Notes under the pieces: generated by a model | The model's input: only the letters and a program-made list of their open reading frames with translations | What the model was told of the DNA's origin: nothing | Database searches by the model: none | Translations under genes and position numbers: made by a program | Shown: positions 9,466 to 19,690 of the stretch, piece by piece | How the letters are laid out: every line of letters begins with the position of its first letter | Position numbering within the stretch: position 1 is the stretch's first letter | Assembly: GCF_030848805.1 (NCBI RefSeq) | Contig: NC_092369.1 | Coordinates: 2,743,575 to 2,807,574 of the forward strand | Direction of reading: 5' to 3' | DNA length: 64,000 nt | DNA from: Temnothorax longispinosus | Taxonomy: Eukaryota > Arthropoda > Insecta > Hymenoptera > Formicidae

Positions 9466-11055
9466 TCACGATTTCTTTTTCTTTACCTTTAAACCATTTA
9501 CTGGCGCCTTTTTGGGGGCGTCCGTTTTCGATCGGCTTGATCGTTCCGTGTTGGGTCGTCCGTTCAGCGACCAACACTCTTCTCGCTTATGCCCGGTTCT
9601 TTTGCAATAGGTGCACTCGAGCGTATTTATTCCGCCGGGCTTGTCCGGTTTCGGCAACGAGAATCTATTCGCATGTCGGCTCGTACGGCAATCTTGCCCG
9701 TAATGGCCTGTTTCTCCACATTTATGGCACTGTATCGCCTCGTTCTCCGGATCTCGCGCGTTTTCCGTGCTAAACTTATTTCTGTTTGTCGTCTGTCCGT
9801 TCCGCGGGAAGGGGCCCTTTACCTTTTCCTCCGCACTGGCGCCGGTTATTGCTTCCTGCAAAGTTCGGTATCGCTGCGCTCTGACTATCATTTTAATGTC
9901 CTCGTGCAATCCTATTTGAAAATTATGCAGTGCTTGCATCTTAATGCTGTCGAGAATCGCTTTCTGCTGCTTTTGCGAGTGCCCTTGGCCTTCCTCCATG
10001 GCCTCGTACAGTTTTCTCGCTAGTTTTTCGACTCGACGCCCGAATTCCTGCGCACTTTCTCCCGGTTTCTGCTTTAGGGAGTTAAAGTCTAACTGCAGGT
10101 GGGTCATGCCGCGCTTTAACTGCTCGAAATCGCGAATATTGCGCGTGTCGAAGTCTGTAATGGCTTTGCCCTTGAATTTTGTACATAGTATTGCTTCTAA
10201 AAGCATGGCTTCGTCTGCGGGCTGAATATTCTTCATCGCGTATGTACTCGCGGTTATAAATTCGCGGACGCGCTTTCGGGATTCTCCATTTATTTCGGGA
10301 ATTATGTTTCGGGCTTCTTTCAGACTGAGGAACCCGATGTTGTGTCCCGGTTGATTACGGACGTCGCTATGCGTTCGCCCGTATGTGACGTCTAAAGGAC
10401 CCTGGCTGCGTACGCGGCGATCTCGTGCGTCGGGGCGATCGTAAGTGGCGGATTCTAGCCGGCTTACGCGGTCTTGCATATCCCGCATGGCGCGAAGCAG
10501 TTCGACAGAGCGGTCGAATTCTGCGGCCTCTGCACGGTTCATGCGCTCTTGCATGTCGCGCATCATGTTCAGGACGTCGTTGAGCACGGAGTCCTGTGCT
10601 TCCAGATCTGCTCGCGTCGGCTCAGGGGCTCGGCTTTGGTCGGTATCGAACGGTCGCCTGTTAGCCGCGGGTCTAAGTCGCTCTATTTCCGCGTTGATCT
10701 GCGCGGGTGTTATATCTTCGCGCGGCGCAATGGCCGCGGCAGCTCGTTGCTGGCTCATTTTGTCGGCCCGTGGGGTATGATCCTCTTCGGTCGGATCGAA
10801 TACGTCGCTGTCGTACAAGGTCAAGGAAAATTCTCCTCTTCCGGAGTTCTCACTCTGTGTGTCGACCGAGATGTCCGATCGTGCGTCATCTTCGGTCGGG
10901 GGCAGTCTGCGTGCGTCACGGTCGTGATCGTCACTGTTTTTGTCACCGCTTTTGTTAGCTATACTATCTCGCAGATTTTCGTTCGCGTTACAGAGGCTAG
11001 CGTTTAAAAACTCGAATTCGCGTTCTACTATGACGTTGGGGTGTAATTCGAGCAC
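9466..11055 (-). CDS. gag: Gag of the errantivirus-like Gypsy element
   Basis: A 529-codon open frame. Residues about 1-130 are acidic and low-complexity. The middle (about 230-400) resembles retrotransposon Gag capsid, with LKEARNIIPEINGESRKRV and a PGESAQEFGRRVE motif. Two CCHC zinc knuckles (CHKCGETGHYGQDC and CTYCKRTGHKREEC) lie near residues 445-495. The C-terminus is Lys-rich. It is the only full-length frame left in this element and follows a 0.6-kb 5' UTR on the minus strand. An intact gag beside a gutted pol is what is expected of a derivative that could be mobilised in trans, but that is inference. Confidence 0.85.
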   Translation of the reverse strand: MLELHPNVIVEREFEFLNASLCNANENLRDSIANKSGDKNSDDHDRDARRLPPTEDDARSDISVDTQSENSGRGEFSLTLYDSDVFDPTEEDHTPRADKMSQQRAAAAIAPREDITPAQINAEIERLRPAANRRPFDTDQSRAPEPTRADLEAQDSVLNDVLNMMRDMQERMNRAEAAEFDRSVELLRAMRDMQDRVSRLESATYDRPDARDRRVRSQGPLDVTYGRTHSDVRNQPGHNIGFLSLKEARNIIPEINGESRKRVREFITASTYAMKNIQPADEAMLLEAILCTKFKGKAITDFDTRNIRDFEQLKRGMTHLQLDFNSLKQKPGESAQEFGRRVEKLARKLYEAMEEGQGHSQKQQKAILDSIKMQALHNFQIGLHEDIKMIVRAQRYRTLQEAITGASAEEKVKGPFPRNGQTTNRNKFSTENARDPENEAIQCHKCGETGHYGQDCRTSRHANRFSLPKPDKPGGINTLECTYCKRTGHKREECWSLNGRPNTERSSRSKTDAPKKAPVNGLKVKKKKS

Positions 11056-11670
11056 CGGCGTATTATTGTCTGCGAGTTGCGCGTCTTAATTCCGTCGCAC
11101 GCGGTCTAAGGGAGTTGCGCGCGGCGCGAAGCGACGCGTGTGCTGACGGGGGATGCCGGGGTAAGTCGTCCGACATCTATCGGCGCTCACGTTTATATCT
11201 CCTGTAATCGCAAAGTTTTCTTTTCAACGCTCGCGCTTATATTTCCTGTAATCGCGAAGTTTTCTTTCGGCGCTCGCGGTCCGTTTCCCTATTTCTCGCA
11301 AAGTTTATCACAACATAGAACGGACTTACAGTAACAACGCGGTGCGCATGGTATCTGCTTTCCGCTAAGTCGTCGTCCGCTGCTACGCTGTCCCGTACGC
11401 TGACGTACGCTGTCCCGTTGGGCTGCTTCGCTGCCTCGCTGCTCCGTGTCACGCTGCTTCGCGGCTTCGCTACTTGGTACCGCGCTGCCTCGGTGTGCGG
11501 TAGGTCGGGGCCGTCTTCGGTGTCGCTGATATGTGACGCTCGGCGGCTGCTACCGTTGATTCACTCCGGGATGCGTTGTCGCCGTTTATTGTTCCGTTCC
11601 CGTTTTTAGGTGTACCTCTGGCAGGATGTCCTTTTGGCCGGTTAGCAGATCCCACCGCTGCCACCAATTT
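11056..11670 (-). promoter_or_regulatory. Gypsy 5' UTR with tandem repeats and PBS-like site
   Basis: Between LTR and gag the minus strand carries a PBS-like sequence next to the LTR (TTGGTGGCAGCGGTGGGAT at about 11650-11668). It also has two blocks of short repeats: a roughly 49-bp unit with TCGCRAAGTTTTCTTT at 11170-11280, and a GCTGCTTCGC/GTACGCTGTCCC-rich stretch at 11380-11480. In the Drosophila gypsy element this interval holds an insulator made of repeated protein-binding sites. Whether these repeats do anything similar is not shown here. Confidence 0.6.
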
Positions 11671-11783
11671 TGTCGTGCCGGGCCTTGAAGTTCGTCTCAA
11701 GGCCGGCACCGGGTTCGCAGAATCCGCAGAAAAGAGGAAAGAACAACTCCCGAGATGTATTTGGTTGTGCAATGGTGTTTAAT
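11671..11783 (-). mobile_element. Gypsy 5' LTR, inner part (before Copia insertion)
   Basis: Begins TGTCGTGCCGGGCC in plus reading, directly beside the PBS-like site, and continues to the Copia TSD. Together with 17670-17992 it forms a single LTR of about 436 bp when the Copia element and one TTAAT are left out. Confidence 0.8.
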
Positions 11784-12114
11784 TGTGAAAATACACGAGT
11801 CTATATTTTAGTTTTGCAAATTTCTGTTTATCTCTATAACGTTAAAATCACTACCAACTTTCAGTTCCATTTTTAGTTCCTTATAGAGGACGCGTCGGTT
11901 CTATACATGTGCACTTTCTACTTTACCTTCGTTTCCGCTCATGTACCGCGCTTTTCTTCAGAGCTAATTTTACTGCCATTTTGTTCTGACCGTTAGCCGG
12001 CCGTCCTGCCGTGTATTGTAAAACTCGAATACTTATATTAAACTGTGCATATACTCAAATACTGTGGAAGTTATTCTACACACCAAACGCCCTATTCCAC
12101 ATAATATAATAACA
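11784..12114 (+). mobile_element. Copia 5' LTR
   Basis: 331 bp, TGTGAAAATACACG ... AATAACA. Compared with the 3' LTR it has one extra A near the start and about seven substitutions. Confidence 0.95.
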
Positions 12115-12128
12115 GGTTATGGGCCCAG
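12115..12128 (+). promoter_or_regulatory. Copia primer-binding site
   Basis: GGTTATGGGCCCAG abuts the 5' LTR. It is complementary to an internal part of initiator tRNA-Met, the half-tRNA primer type known for copia elements. The ATG inside it (12119) is probably not the gag start; ATGCAAGTCCC at 12143 is in the same frame and more likely. Confidence 0.85.
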
Positions 12129-13813
12129 AAGAGTTACTCAGGATGCAAGTCCCAATAGAAAAGCTAACCTCGAGAAACTTCGAGAGCTGGTACATCCGTA
12201 TCGAGGCACTGTTCGCCAAAAAACAGATAAGTGAGGTTTTAACGAGTGACAACACGGGATTACAAGCGGCGGAACGCAGCACATTCGAGAAAAATGATAA
12301 GCTTGGTATGGCAATCATCATACAAACGGTCAGTGACGAATACTTGCGACTGATAAAAGGTAAGACGTGCAAGCAAGCTATACAGATATTGAAAGATCGT
12401 CTCGAGAAAACGGGCGCTCTAGGAAGGCTATACGCGCGACGTGAGTTTCAATCTCTAAAATATGAGATGCGTGATAACCTCTCGACATTCATGGTAAAAT
12501 TTGACAGTTGCATAGAACGAATGGAGACCGGAGGCCTTGTAATAAGCGAGGAAGAGAAAATAACTCAACTTTTAATGTCGATGCCAGCAGAATTCAGCAA
12601 CGTAATCACGGCGATTAAAACTATGGCAGCCAGGGACGATACTATTTCAGCCGAGTTCGTCAAAAACCGTCTTCTGGACGAAGAAATGAAACTAAAGAAA
12701 AGACAAACGTCAAATCACGGACGAGACGTGGCATTCCTAACCTGCTTTAACTGCGGTAAGCAAGGGCACATCAAACGAAACTGTCGCTACAAGCAAGGGA
12801 ACGACAATAGAAGACGTGGCAACCGAGAACCCTCCGAGTACAACGAAAGGCGTGCAACAGGATGGCAATCACCGGGAACAACACGTGACGGACAGTCAAG
12901 ACAGAGAGATAAGTTTAATTATCCACGACGAAACGACAGGGAAAACTCAAGCGGCAAAGCGCAAACGGCCGAGGCAACTGGAGAAGAAGATGTCGTCACA
13001 TTCTGCTCGCAAGCGGATACAGCGTACGGTAACGCAGATAATAAAGGTATAAATTTCATACTAGATTCGGGCGCGAGTCATCACATGATTAAGAAGGAAC
13101 TGTTCGATCTTACGTACAACCGGAGAAAACTAAAGAAACCGATCGAAGTTACGGTGGCAAAAGCAGATCAGGCAATTACGGTAACTGAGATAGCCGATAT
13201 AAATCTGGACTACAAAGGTAGGATCATTCAATTAACCGATGTATTGTGCGCTACTCAATTAAAATGCAATCTTCTGTCTATCAAACGACTAGAGACTAAA
13301 GGATTCCAAGTCGAATTTAGAAACGGATCCGGACATATATACAAAGGAAAAGAGCTGATCGTGCAAACGCAACCCGAAAGCAATCTATATAATATAACAT
13401 TCAAGAAGATGTATACGTCAACGAAAGATTGGGCAAATATAGCACTAACTGGCGACCCAGCGATATGGCACCGGCGCTTAGGACATTCGGGTGCAGTGAA
13501 ACCGGACGGCGTATGCAGAACATGCATTGAAGCAAAGATGAGCAAGCAACCCCACTCAGGAACGAGGCCAAGAACAAAACAGATATTCGACAAGATTCAC
13601 GTTGATCTCTGTGGACCTATCAGCCCAATAGGCATAAACGGAGAGAAATACTTTCTCACAATTGTGGACGATTACTCACACTTCATCGCCGCATATCCAA
13701 TCCGGAATAAAAGCGAAACATCCAAGAAGTTAGAAAAATTTAAGCACAGATACGAGAGCAAGTTCGGAAACACATCAAGACAATACGATGCGATGCAGGC
13801 ACAGAATTCGTGA
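12119..13813 (+). CDS. Copia Gag-protease-integrase N-part
   Basis: 564 codons (likely true start at 12143, codon 9). Order: Gag with SRNFESWYIRIEALFA near residue 20 (UBN2-type copia Gag); zinc knuckle CFNCGKQGHIKRNC near residue 208; aspartic protease FILDSGASHH near 313; integrase zinc-binding region with WHRRLGH and CRTCIEAK near 450-475; then the start of the catalytic core with HVDLCGP and FLTIVDDYS. The frame ends early at 13811-13813 because of a one-base shift near 13790. The next catalytic Asp motif (GTEFVND) is read in another frame, so the polyprotein is split. Confidence 0.9.
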   Translation: MGPEELLRMQVPIEKLTSRNFESWYIRIEALFAKKQISEVLTSDNTGLQAAERSTFEKNDKLGMAIIIQTVSDEYLRLIKGKTCKQAIQILKDRLEKTGALGRLYARREFQSLKYEMRDNLSTFMVKFDSCIERMETGGLVISEEEKITQLLMSMPAEFSNVITAIKTMAARDDTISAEFVKNRLLDEEMKLKKRQTSNHGRDVAFLTCFNCGKQGHIKRNCRYKQGNDNRRRGNREPSEYNERRATGWQSPGTTRDGQSRQRDKFNYPRRNDRENSSGKAQTAEATGEEDVVTFCSQADTAYGNADNKGINFILDSGASHHMIKKELFDLTYNRRKLKKPIEVTVAKADQAITVTEIADINLDYKGRIIQLTDVLCATQLKCNLLSIKRLETKGFQVEFRNGSGHIYKGKELIVQTQPESNLYNITFKKMYTSTKDWANIALTGDPAIWHRRLGHSGAVKPDGVCRTCIEAKMSKQPHSGTRPRTKQIFDKIHVDLCGPISPIGINGEKYFLTIVDDYSHFIAAYPIRNKSETSKKLEKFKHRYESKFGNTSRQYDAMQAQNS

Positions 13814-15921
13814 ACGATACGCTAAGGAAGATATTCAAAGATGCTGAGTTCGAGATAGCACCGCCCTACACACATGCGCTAAATGGTGTAGCTGAGCGCG
13901 CTAACAGAACGATAACTGAGATGGCTAGAGCCATGATAATCGATAAAAATGTAGAAAAATACTTGTGGCCATATGCCGTTATGTACACCGCATACATTCT
14001 GAATCGCATACCGAGTCAGGCGATAAATAACGAAGTTCCAGCAACGAGAGCTGAAATTGAAGTGAACTACGAGAAGATAAAGATCTTTGGATGTGAAGCA
14101 TACAGTCTCATTGAAAAGCAGTTCAGAAATCGATTCGACAACAAGACCAAGAGGATGATATTCATCGGAATGACAAATACTGGATACAAAGTCTTCGACC
14201 CTTCGAATCGAAAGGTATACACAAGATCAGATGTTAAATTCATAGAATCTGATGAAGAAGAACGCACGCAGAAGATAGGAATAGAACTTGAACTCGACGA
14301 GGAAGATGAAAAATATACGGATGATGACAACTATGAAGAGAAGGAAAATCGCAACGAGAGTAATGCGGATAAAAAGAATAAGCCAGACGAAACAGAAGAA
14401 ACCGGAAACGCAAGAAGAATACTACCACCTCGAAATCGAGCACCACCGGTAAGATATGGAGACTACCGGGCACACCTGGCAGAAATTGAAGAGCTGAACG
14501 AGGAAGACCTGACGTATGATAAAGCACTAAGAAACGGATGGGAAGACGCAATCAAAGACGAAATAAATAATATACTGGAGAACCAGACATGGGAACTCGT
14601 AGAAGACAACGGTCAACCACGCATAGATGCTGTATGGAAATTCAAGACAAAAACAAATCCAGACGGAAAAATAACCAAGAAAGCTAGACTAGTTGCAAGA
14701 GGATGCAAGCAAAGTAAAAATGAAAGCATTTACGCACATGTACCGGGATCAACATCAGTAAAAGTCTTTCTAGCAATCACTTCAAATAGACGGCTCAAAC
14801 TGGAGCAACTCGATATTAAAGCTGCATACCTAAACAGCCACCTAAGTGAGGATATCTACATGATAGTACCAGAAGGATTTCCAGATGAAGGAAAACTCTG
14901 CAAGTTAACAAAAGCGATCTATGGACTTAGACAAGCGTCACAAGCATGGATTGAAGAATTCGAATCATTCATGAAGAAAAGCGGATTTATAAACTCAGAA
15001 GTAGACACATGTCTATATCAAAGAAGCAAGCCAGATAGTGAAGACACCACTTACGTATTGAACTACGTAGATGATATATTAATAGCCTCTACGACAGAAG
15101 CAGACATCAAAGAATTTAAACTTAAAATTAAGCAACGCTATAAAACGAAAGAGATACCCGAAGTCACACGATTCATTGAAATGGAAATTAACCAAATGGA
15201 AGACTACATTACTATTTCTCAAAGAAGTCACATAAAGAAACTTCTGAAATTCAGCGGACTAGAGATGGCAAAGCCAAGAAGCACCCCGATGGAACCGAAC
15301 ACAAAATATGTCAATTCACCCGATAACTCAACAAATGAAGCATTTAAGACTAAATACAGAAAGCTCATTGGAAGTCTGTTATATATAAGTCAACATACCC
15401 GACCAGACATCACATACGGAGTAAACTACCTAAGCAGATTTCAAAACAACCCTACTGAAGAACATTATGCTGGAGTGAAGCGGATCATCAGATACCTCAG
15501 CGGAACCTTAAACTACGGACTACTATTCACTAAAGACGAAAATGAAGACCTATATGGATACGCAGATGCATCATGGGGAGAGGATATAGAAGACAGAAAA
15601 AGTACTACAGGCTACTGTTTCATGGTCTGTGGAAAAATTGTCCAGTGGAGAAGCTGCAAGCAATCCGTCGTCGCACTGTCATCATGCGAGGCGGAATATA
15701 TCGCGTTAAGCGAAGCAATCAGAGAGGGACGCTACATTCAAGCCTTATGCAGATTTTTCAATTTAGATGCTAAAAGCTATGATATGTATGTACGAGGACA
15801 ATCAATCTGCTATTGCTGTGGCATCCAACACCGAATCAAAAAGAGGGAAGTCAATAGACATAAGATATCACTCTGTACGAGAAGCAACCAGAAAGGGGGA
15901 GATACGACTGAAGTATATTAG
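13810..15921 (+). CDS. Copia integrase C-part, RT and RNase H
   Basis: 703 codons. It begins with the rest of integrase (PPYTHALNGVAERANRTI, containing the catalytic Glu), then an acidic linker, then copia-type reverse transcriptase with KARLVARG, LDIKAAYLN and catalytic YVDDI near residue 420. RNase H follows, with YADASWGED, KSTTGYCF and SSCEAEYIALSEA. The last 45 residues or so are out of frame because of a shift near 15790; the correct ending is in 15767-16069. The core catalytic motifs that can be seen are intact. Confidence 0.9.
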   Translation: MNDTLRKIFKDAEFEIAPPYTHALNGVAERANRTITEMARAMIIDKNVEKYLWPYAVMYTAYILNRIPSQAINNEVPATRAEIEVNYEKIKIFGCEAYSLIEKQFRNRFDNKTKRMIFIGMTNTGYKVFDPSNRKVYTRSDVKFIESDEEERTQKIGIELELDEEDEKYTDDDNYEEKENRNESNADKKNKPDETEETGNARRILPPRNRAPPVRYGDYRAHLAEIEELNEEDLTYDKALRNGWEDAIKDEINNILENQTWELVEDNGQPRIDAVWKFKTKTNPDGKITKKARLVARGCKQSKNESIYAHVPGSTSVKVFLAITSNRRLKLEQLDIKAAYLNSHLSEDIYMIVPEGFPDEGKLCKLTKAIYGLRQASQAWIEEFESFMKKSGFINSEVDTCLYQRSKPDSEDTTYVLNYVDDILIASTTEADIKEFKLKIKQRYKTKEIPEVTRFIEMEINQMEDYITISQRSHIKKLLKFSGLEMAKPRSTPMEPNTKYVNSPDNSTNEAFKTKYRKLIGSLLYISQHTRPDITYGVNYLSRFQNNPTEEHYAGVKRIIRYLSGTLNYGLLFTKDENEDLYGYADASWGEDIEDRKSTTGYCFMVCGKIVQWRSCKQSVVALSSCEAEYIALSEAIREGRYIQALCRFFNLDAKSYDMYVRGQSICYCCGIQHRIKKREVNRHKISLCTRSNQKGGDTTEVY

Positions 15922-16069
15922 GAGCCAAGACAACATCGCCGACATACTGACGAAGCCACTTGGGGCAACAGCCTTCTACAACATCAGAAGGAAGCTTGGA
16001 GTAGTGAATCTATCAGAAACCGAAAGAGCATCGGCAAAAAATGCCCGTTTTCGGTACCTCGATTTTTGA
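15767..16069 (+). pseudogene. Copia RNase H C-terminus in shifted frame
   Basis: Continues the RNase H with YEDNQSAIAVA (third acidic residue), DIRYHSVREA and the typical copia ending NIADILTKPLG and LGVVNLSE. It overlaps the end of the preceding frame, showing a single frame shift between them. The last codons run into the foldback element. Confidence 0.85.
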
Positions 16070-17325
16070 AACTTTTTTTATGCCAAATGGTTACTTATGA
16101 TGACCCAATAATCCCTGCAAAATTTTAAGAGGAGCATACGCCCCGTTTAAGAAATATAGGGGGTCAAAGTTGACCATATCCAATCAGAAAATATAGCAGC
16201 TTCACATTTATACTCCAATAATAATGTCCAAAAAATTCAGCCGAAATGGTTCTTTTAAGATTTTTGGCTGCTGATTACGAATCTGAAGTCAGATTTTAAA
16301 AATTCAAAATGGCGGATCCAATATGGCGGACTAATTTTTCTTAAATTCATCGGATTCACTTGAAACTCGTTACTTGGGGGTTTTGGGGGTCGCTGATTGC
16401 GAATCTGAAGTCAGATTTTAAAAATTCAAAATGGCGGATCCAATATGGCGGACTGATTTTTCTTAAATTCATCGGATTCACTTGAAACTCGTTATTCGGG
16501 GGTTTTTGGGATCGCTGATTAATTACATTGCATCACATCTTGCTTTCGTTAATTGGATTGTCGATTACATCTTGCCTTTGCTGGCTGGATTATGCATTAC
16601 ATCTTGCCTTCGTTGGTTGGATTATTACATCTTGCTTTTGTTGGATATATTTAATCCGCCATTTTGAATTTTTAAAATCTGACTTCAATTTTGTAATCAG
16701 CGATCCCAAAAACCCCCGAATAACGAGTTTCAAGTAAATCCGATAAATTTAAGAAAAATCAGTCCGCCATATTAGATCCGCCCTTTTGAATTTTTAAAAT
16801 CTGACTTTAGATTCGTAATCAGCGACCCCAAAAACCTCCGAGTAACGAGTTTCAAGTAAATCCGATGAATTTTGAAAAAATCAGTCCGCCATATTGGATC
16901 CGCCATTTTGAATTTCTCTAAACTGACTTCAATTTCGTAATCAGCGACCCCAAAAACCCCCGAGTAACGAGTTTCAAGTGAATCCGATGAATTTAAGAAA
17001 AATTCGTCCGCCATATTAAATCCGCCATTTTGAATTTTTAAAATCTGACTTCAGATTTGTAATCAGCAGCCAAAAATCTTAAAAGAACCATTTCGGCTGA
17101 ATTTTTTGGACATTATTATTGGAGTATAAATGTGAAGCTGCTATATTTTTTGATTGGAAATGATCAACTTTGACCCCCTATATTTCTTAAACGGGGCGTA
17201 TGCTCCTCTTAAAATTTTGCAGGGATTATTGGGTCATCATAAGTAACCATTTGGCATAAAAAAAGTTTCAAAAATCAAGGTACCGAAAACGGGCATTTTT
17301 TGCAGGGGGCTTGCCGATGCTCTTT
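16023..17325. mobile_element. 1.3-kb foldback element inside Copia
   Basis: The ends AAAGAGCATCGGCAA (16023-16037) and its complement (17311-17325) begin inverted arms of about 310 bp. The interior has diverged tandem copies of a roughly 125-bp unit with phrases such as TTCAAAATGGCGGATCC and GTCAGATTTTAAAAATTC in both orientations. Right-hand copies read the complement (CGCCATTTTGAATTT). It lies between the end of the RNase H frame and the Copia 3' LTR. No direct target duplication is evident. A related but diverged repeat occurs at 52590-52815. Confidence 0.85.
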
Positions 17326-17334
17326 GTGGGGGAG

Positions 17335-17664
17335 TGTGAAATACACGAGTCTATATTTTAGTTTTGCAAATTTCTGTTTATCTCTATAACGTTAAAATCA
17401 CTAGCAACTTTCAGTTCCATTTTTAGTTTCTTATAGAGGACGCGTCGGTTCTATACATGCGCACTTTTTACTTTACCTTCGTTTCCGCTCATGTACCGCG
17501 CTTTTCTTCAGAGCTAATTTTACTGCCATATTGTTCTGACCGTTAGCCGGCCGTCCTGCCGTGTATTGTAAAACTCGAATACTTATATTAAACTGTGCAT
17601 ATACTCAAGTACTGTGGAAGTTATTCTACACACCAAACGCCCTATTCCACATAATATAATAACA
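17335..17664 (+). mobile_element. Copia 3' LTR
   Basis: 330 bp, TGTGAAATACACG ... AATAACA, preceded by a purine-rich GTGGGGGAG that would serve as the polypurine tract and followed by the TTAAT target duplicate. Confidence 0.95.
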
Positions 17665-17669
17665 TTAAT

Positions 17670-17992
17670 AAATGGCTTCTTCGTAGTTACACTTGAATTA
17701 CTTATTTAACTACCCTGAATTGCGGACTTAATAACAATACATGGAATAACGCGGTCTGTGCTCTCGGTGATGATTGCCCGCCGTTTATCGGAAGGGCGGG
17801 CCTTTTAATGTGTGGAATCGCTTCCTCGTTGCTGACTCGGCTGTCAGCGCTTTTGCTTCCGGGCTCAGGTCAATCGCCTGGCGACCTAGTGCAGCCCGGA
17901 ATGCCACCTAAGATGTCTTTGGCAATAGCCGGAACTCGTGCGCTGACAGCTCAGTGGCGCAATGAGGCCAACTCGGCTTCCGCATTACAACA
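17670..17992 (-). mobile_element. Gypsy 5' LTR, outer part (after Copia insertion)
   Basis: Continues the LTR interrupted at 11783. Its last 90 bp match 7239-7327 almost exactly, and it ends CATTACAACA. The Copia insertion is therefore younger than the Gypsy element. Confidence 0.85.
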
Positions 17993-18836
17993 TATCGTTA
18001 AAAATTCCTATCTATGAAAGTACAAATTTTAAACAATTAAAGAGGAGGACGTGTATCTCCGCGTGTGTAATATGACAGTAATGAAAGTTAACGCCGACTA
18101 AATTAATGAATAGTATACATGAGCTTGAGGTAGAAAATAATGTCTTATATTAGCCTAAACAATACTGTACAATTGTACATAGCACGTGGGATTAACAATA
18201 TTGGTTCTAAAGTTTATCAAATTTCGCAGTACCAAAAATGAATTGTTGCCAGCCGAAATTGTACATCATGTTTGCATATCTTTTACTGCTTGCGTAAATA
18301 TCTGATATACTCGATATAGTTACAATGTATGTGTATATTCCTTTCGATGACTAGTGTCTCTCTTGGCTGTGTCGAAATAGCAAACACTAATGGCGCAAAA
18401 TGCAATTGATTATTTGTATTGTTGAACCGTGTTCTCTCGACAAAGAAAAAGATCGTGTAAATATCGTGAGATAAATAAAACTTTTATAACTTTGGGCGAA
18501 AAGAAATCCGGTTCCTATTCTGGAACCCGGCAGCGGAACCGCATACAATTCGGGCCCTCGTAAGAGTGTTCGTCGGGGTAACTCAAAATAACCTGGAGAC
18601 GCCGTCGGGAGATCCGGGAAGAGTTTTTTTTTCTGTATAAGCGTTCGAGTATAACTTGGAGAACGAGATTTTTATAATTAAAATAAACCTTAAAAAAGAG
18701 GTGAAAGCTCAGTTTTACTAGGACTAAAAACTCGTAATTCAGCGTGGATCTATAAAAATAACATAAATAGCACACAATTAGTCGTAATGCGCTTAAATTA
18801 ACGGTCAAAGTACTTTTGCAATATCTTACTTAATTT

Positions 18837-18896
<60 letters not shown>

Positions 18897-19690
18897 GTTT
18901 CTTTATTCTAACTCGTTTAAGATTCAAGAAACGCTGTCAATTATATACGAGCTATTTTTTTTCGCACCAACTGTTTGTCTCTCGCGATTAATATCCGTAG
19001 CACACATTATTAGATCCTCTCGGGATGTTTTTTTTACTCCAAATAAACCTTTAAATACGTATTTTTAAATACGTACTAAAATAAACTTTTAAATACGTAT
19101 TTTTTCAAGTTTTATTCTCTTTGTCTTTTTTTTCTTTTCTTGTTTTGCGCTGTTTTGCGAAACGGAACCATTTATCTGCGATATTATCGAATTCGGACTG
19201 TGTGAGCGTCGTATGGTGCGAGGTAATCTGTCCTTAACAAAAATAAAAATATGAGATAAATATAAATGGATATTACAATAAATATATTTTTAATTTATAG
19301 GATTTAGCAACATTTCTTACATACTTTTTATCATTTTTATGAAATGTAAATTGTCCAACCGGAAATTTTTTCGTACACCCTTCCAAGAGCAGTTTACGGC
19401 ACACCCGTTGGTAACAATTTTTTTTAGAGTACGATGTATATTATCCCTCTAATTGTTTCTTCCAATTTTTAATAAAAATTGTTTCTGTAAAAAATGTAAT
19501 TTCAAATTTTGCGTATTAATAATAATATATAAAGATTTAAAATAGATAATAGTAACTTCACAGTATGAAGTAGTTACAAATCTATCAGTATTGTGGAAAA
19601 GTAGCAACAATTAAAAGTTATAATATATTATATATATACATTCTTTAATTAATAAGAAAAATATTGCGTATCTGTATTATGTTTTGATCG
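17993..19690. other. Non-coding, AT-rich with a CT microsatellite
   Basis: No supported gene. Contains the long (CT)n tract at 18838-18893 (listed separately) and a small repeat of AAATACGTATTT near 19050-19105. A moderately GC-rich patch (18480-18640) shows no coding signature. Confidence 0.5.
18838..18893. repeat. (CT)n microsatellite
   Basis: Uninterrupted CT dinucleotides over about 55 bp. Confidence 0.95.

Larger units (their letters stand above)
11784..17664 (+). mobile_element. Full-length Copia retrotransposon
   Basis: 5881 bp, flanked by TTAAT at 11779-11783 and 17665-17669. LTRs 11784-12114 and 17335-17664 differ at only about eight positions by eye (about 2-3%), so the insertion is relatively recent. 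The primer-binding site GGTTATGGGCCCAG directly follows the 5' LTR, as in classic copia (internal initiator tRNA-Met site). Gag, protease, integrase, reverse transcriptase and RNase H follow in that order. At least two frame shifts (near 13790 and 15790) and a 1.3-kb foldback insertion before the 3' LTR indicate it is now defective. Confidence 0.95.
7239..17992 (-). mobile_element. Env-bearing Gypsy (errantivirus-like), deleted derivative
   Basis: Reading the minus strand: 5' LTR (11671-11783 plus 17670-17992, split by the Copia insertion), PBS-like site, long 5' UTR, gag, a protease-to-integrase-C-terminus fusion, a partial env, a polypurine tract and the outer 89 bp of the 3' LTR. Reverse transcriptase, RNase H and most of integrase are missing. 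The order gag-pol-env with an F-protein-like env is that of insect errantiviruses. The remaining pieces contain stops and frame shifts, so it is not autonomous. The 3' LTR is truncated at 7239, so the outer target-site duplication cannot be checked. Confidence 0.85.

Noticed and set aside
18515..18808. 97-codon minus-strand frame
   Set aside because: Low similarity to anything, no start context or neighbours; probably chance.
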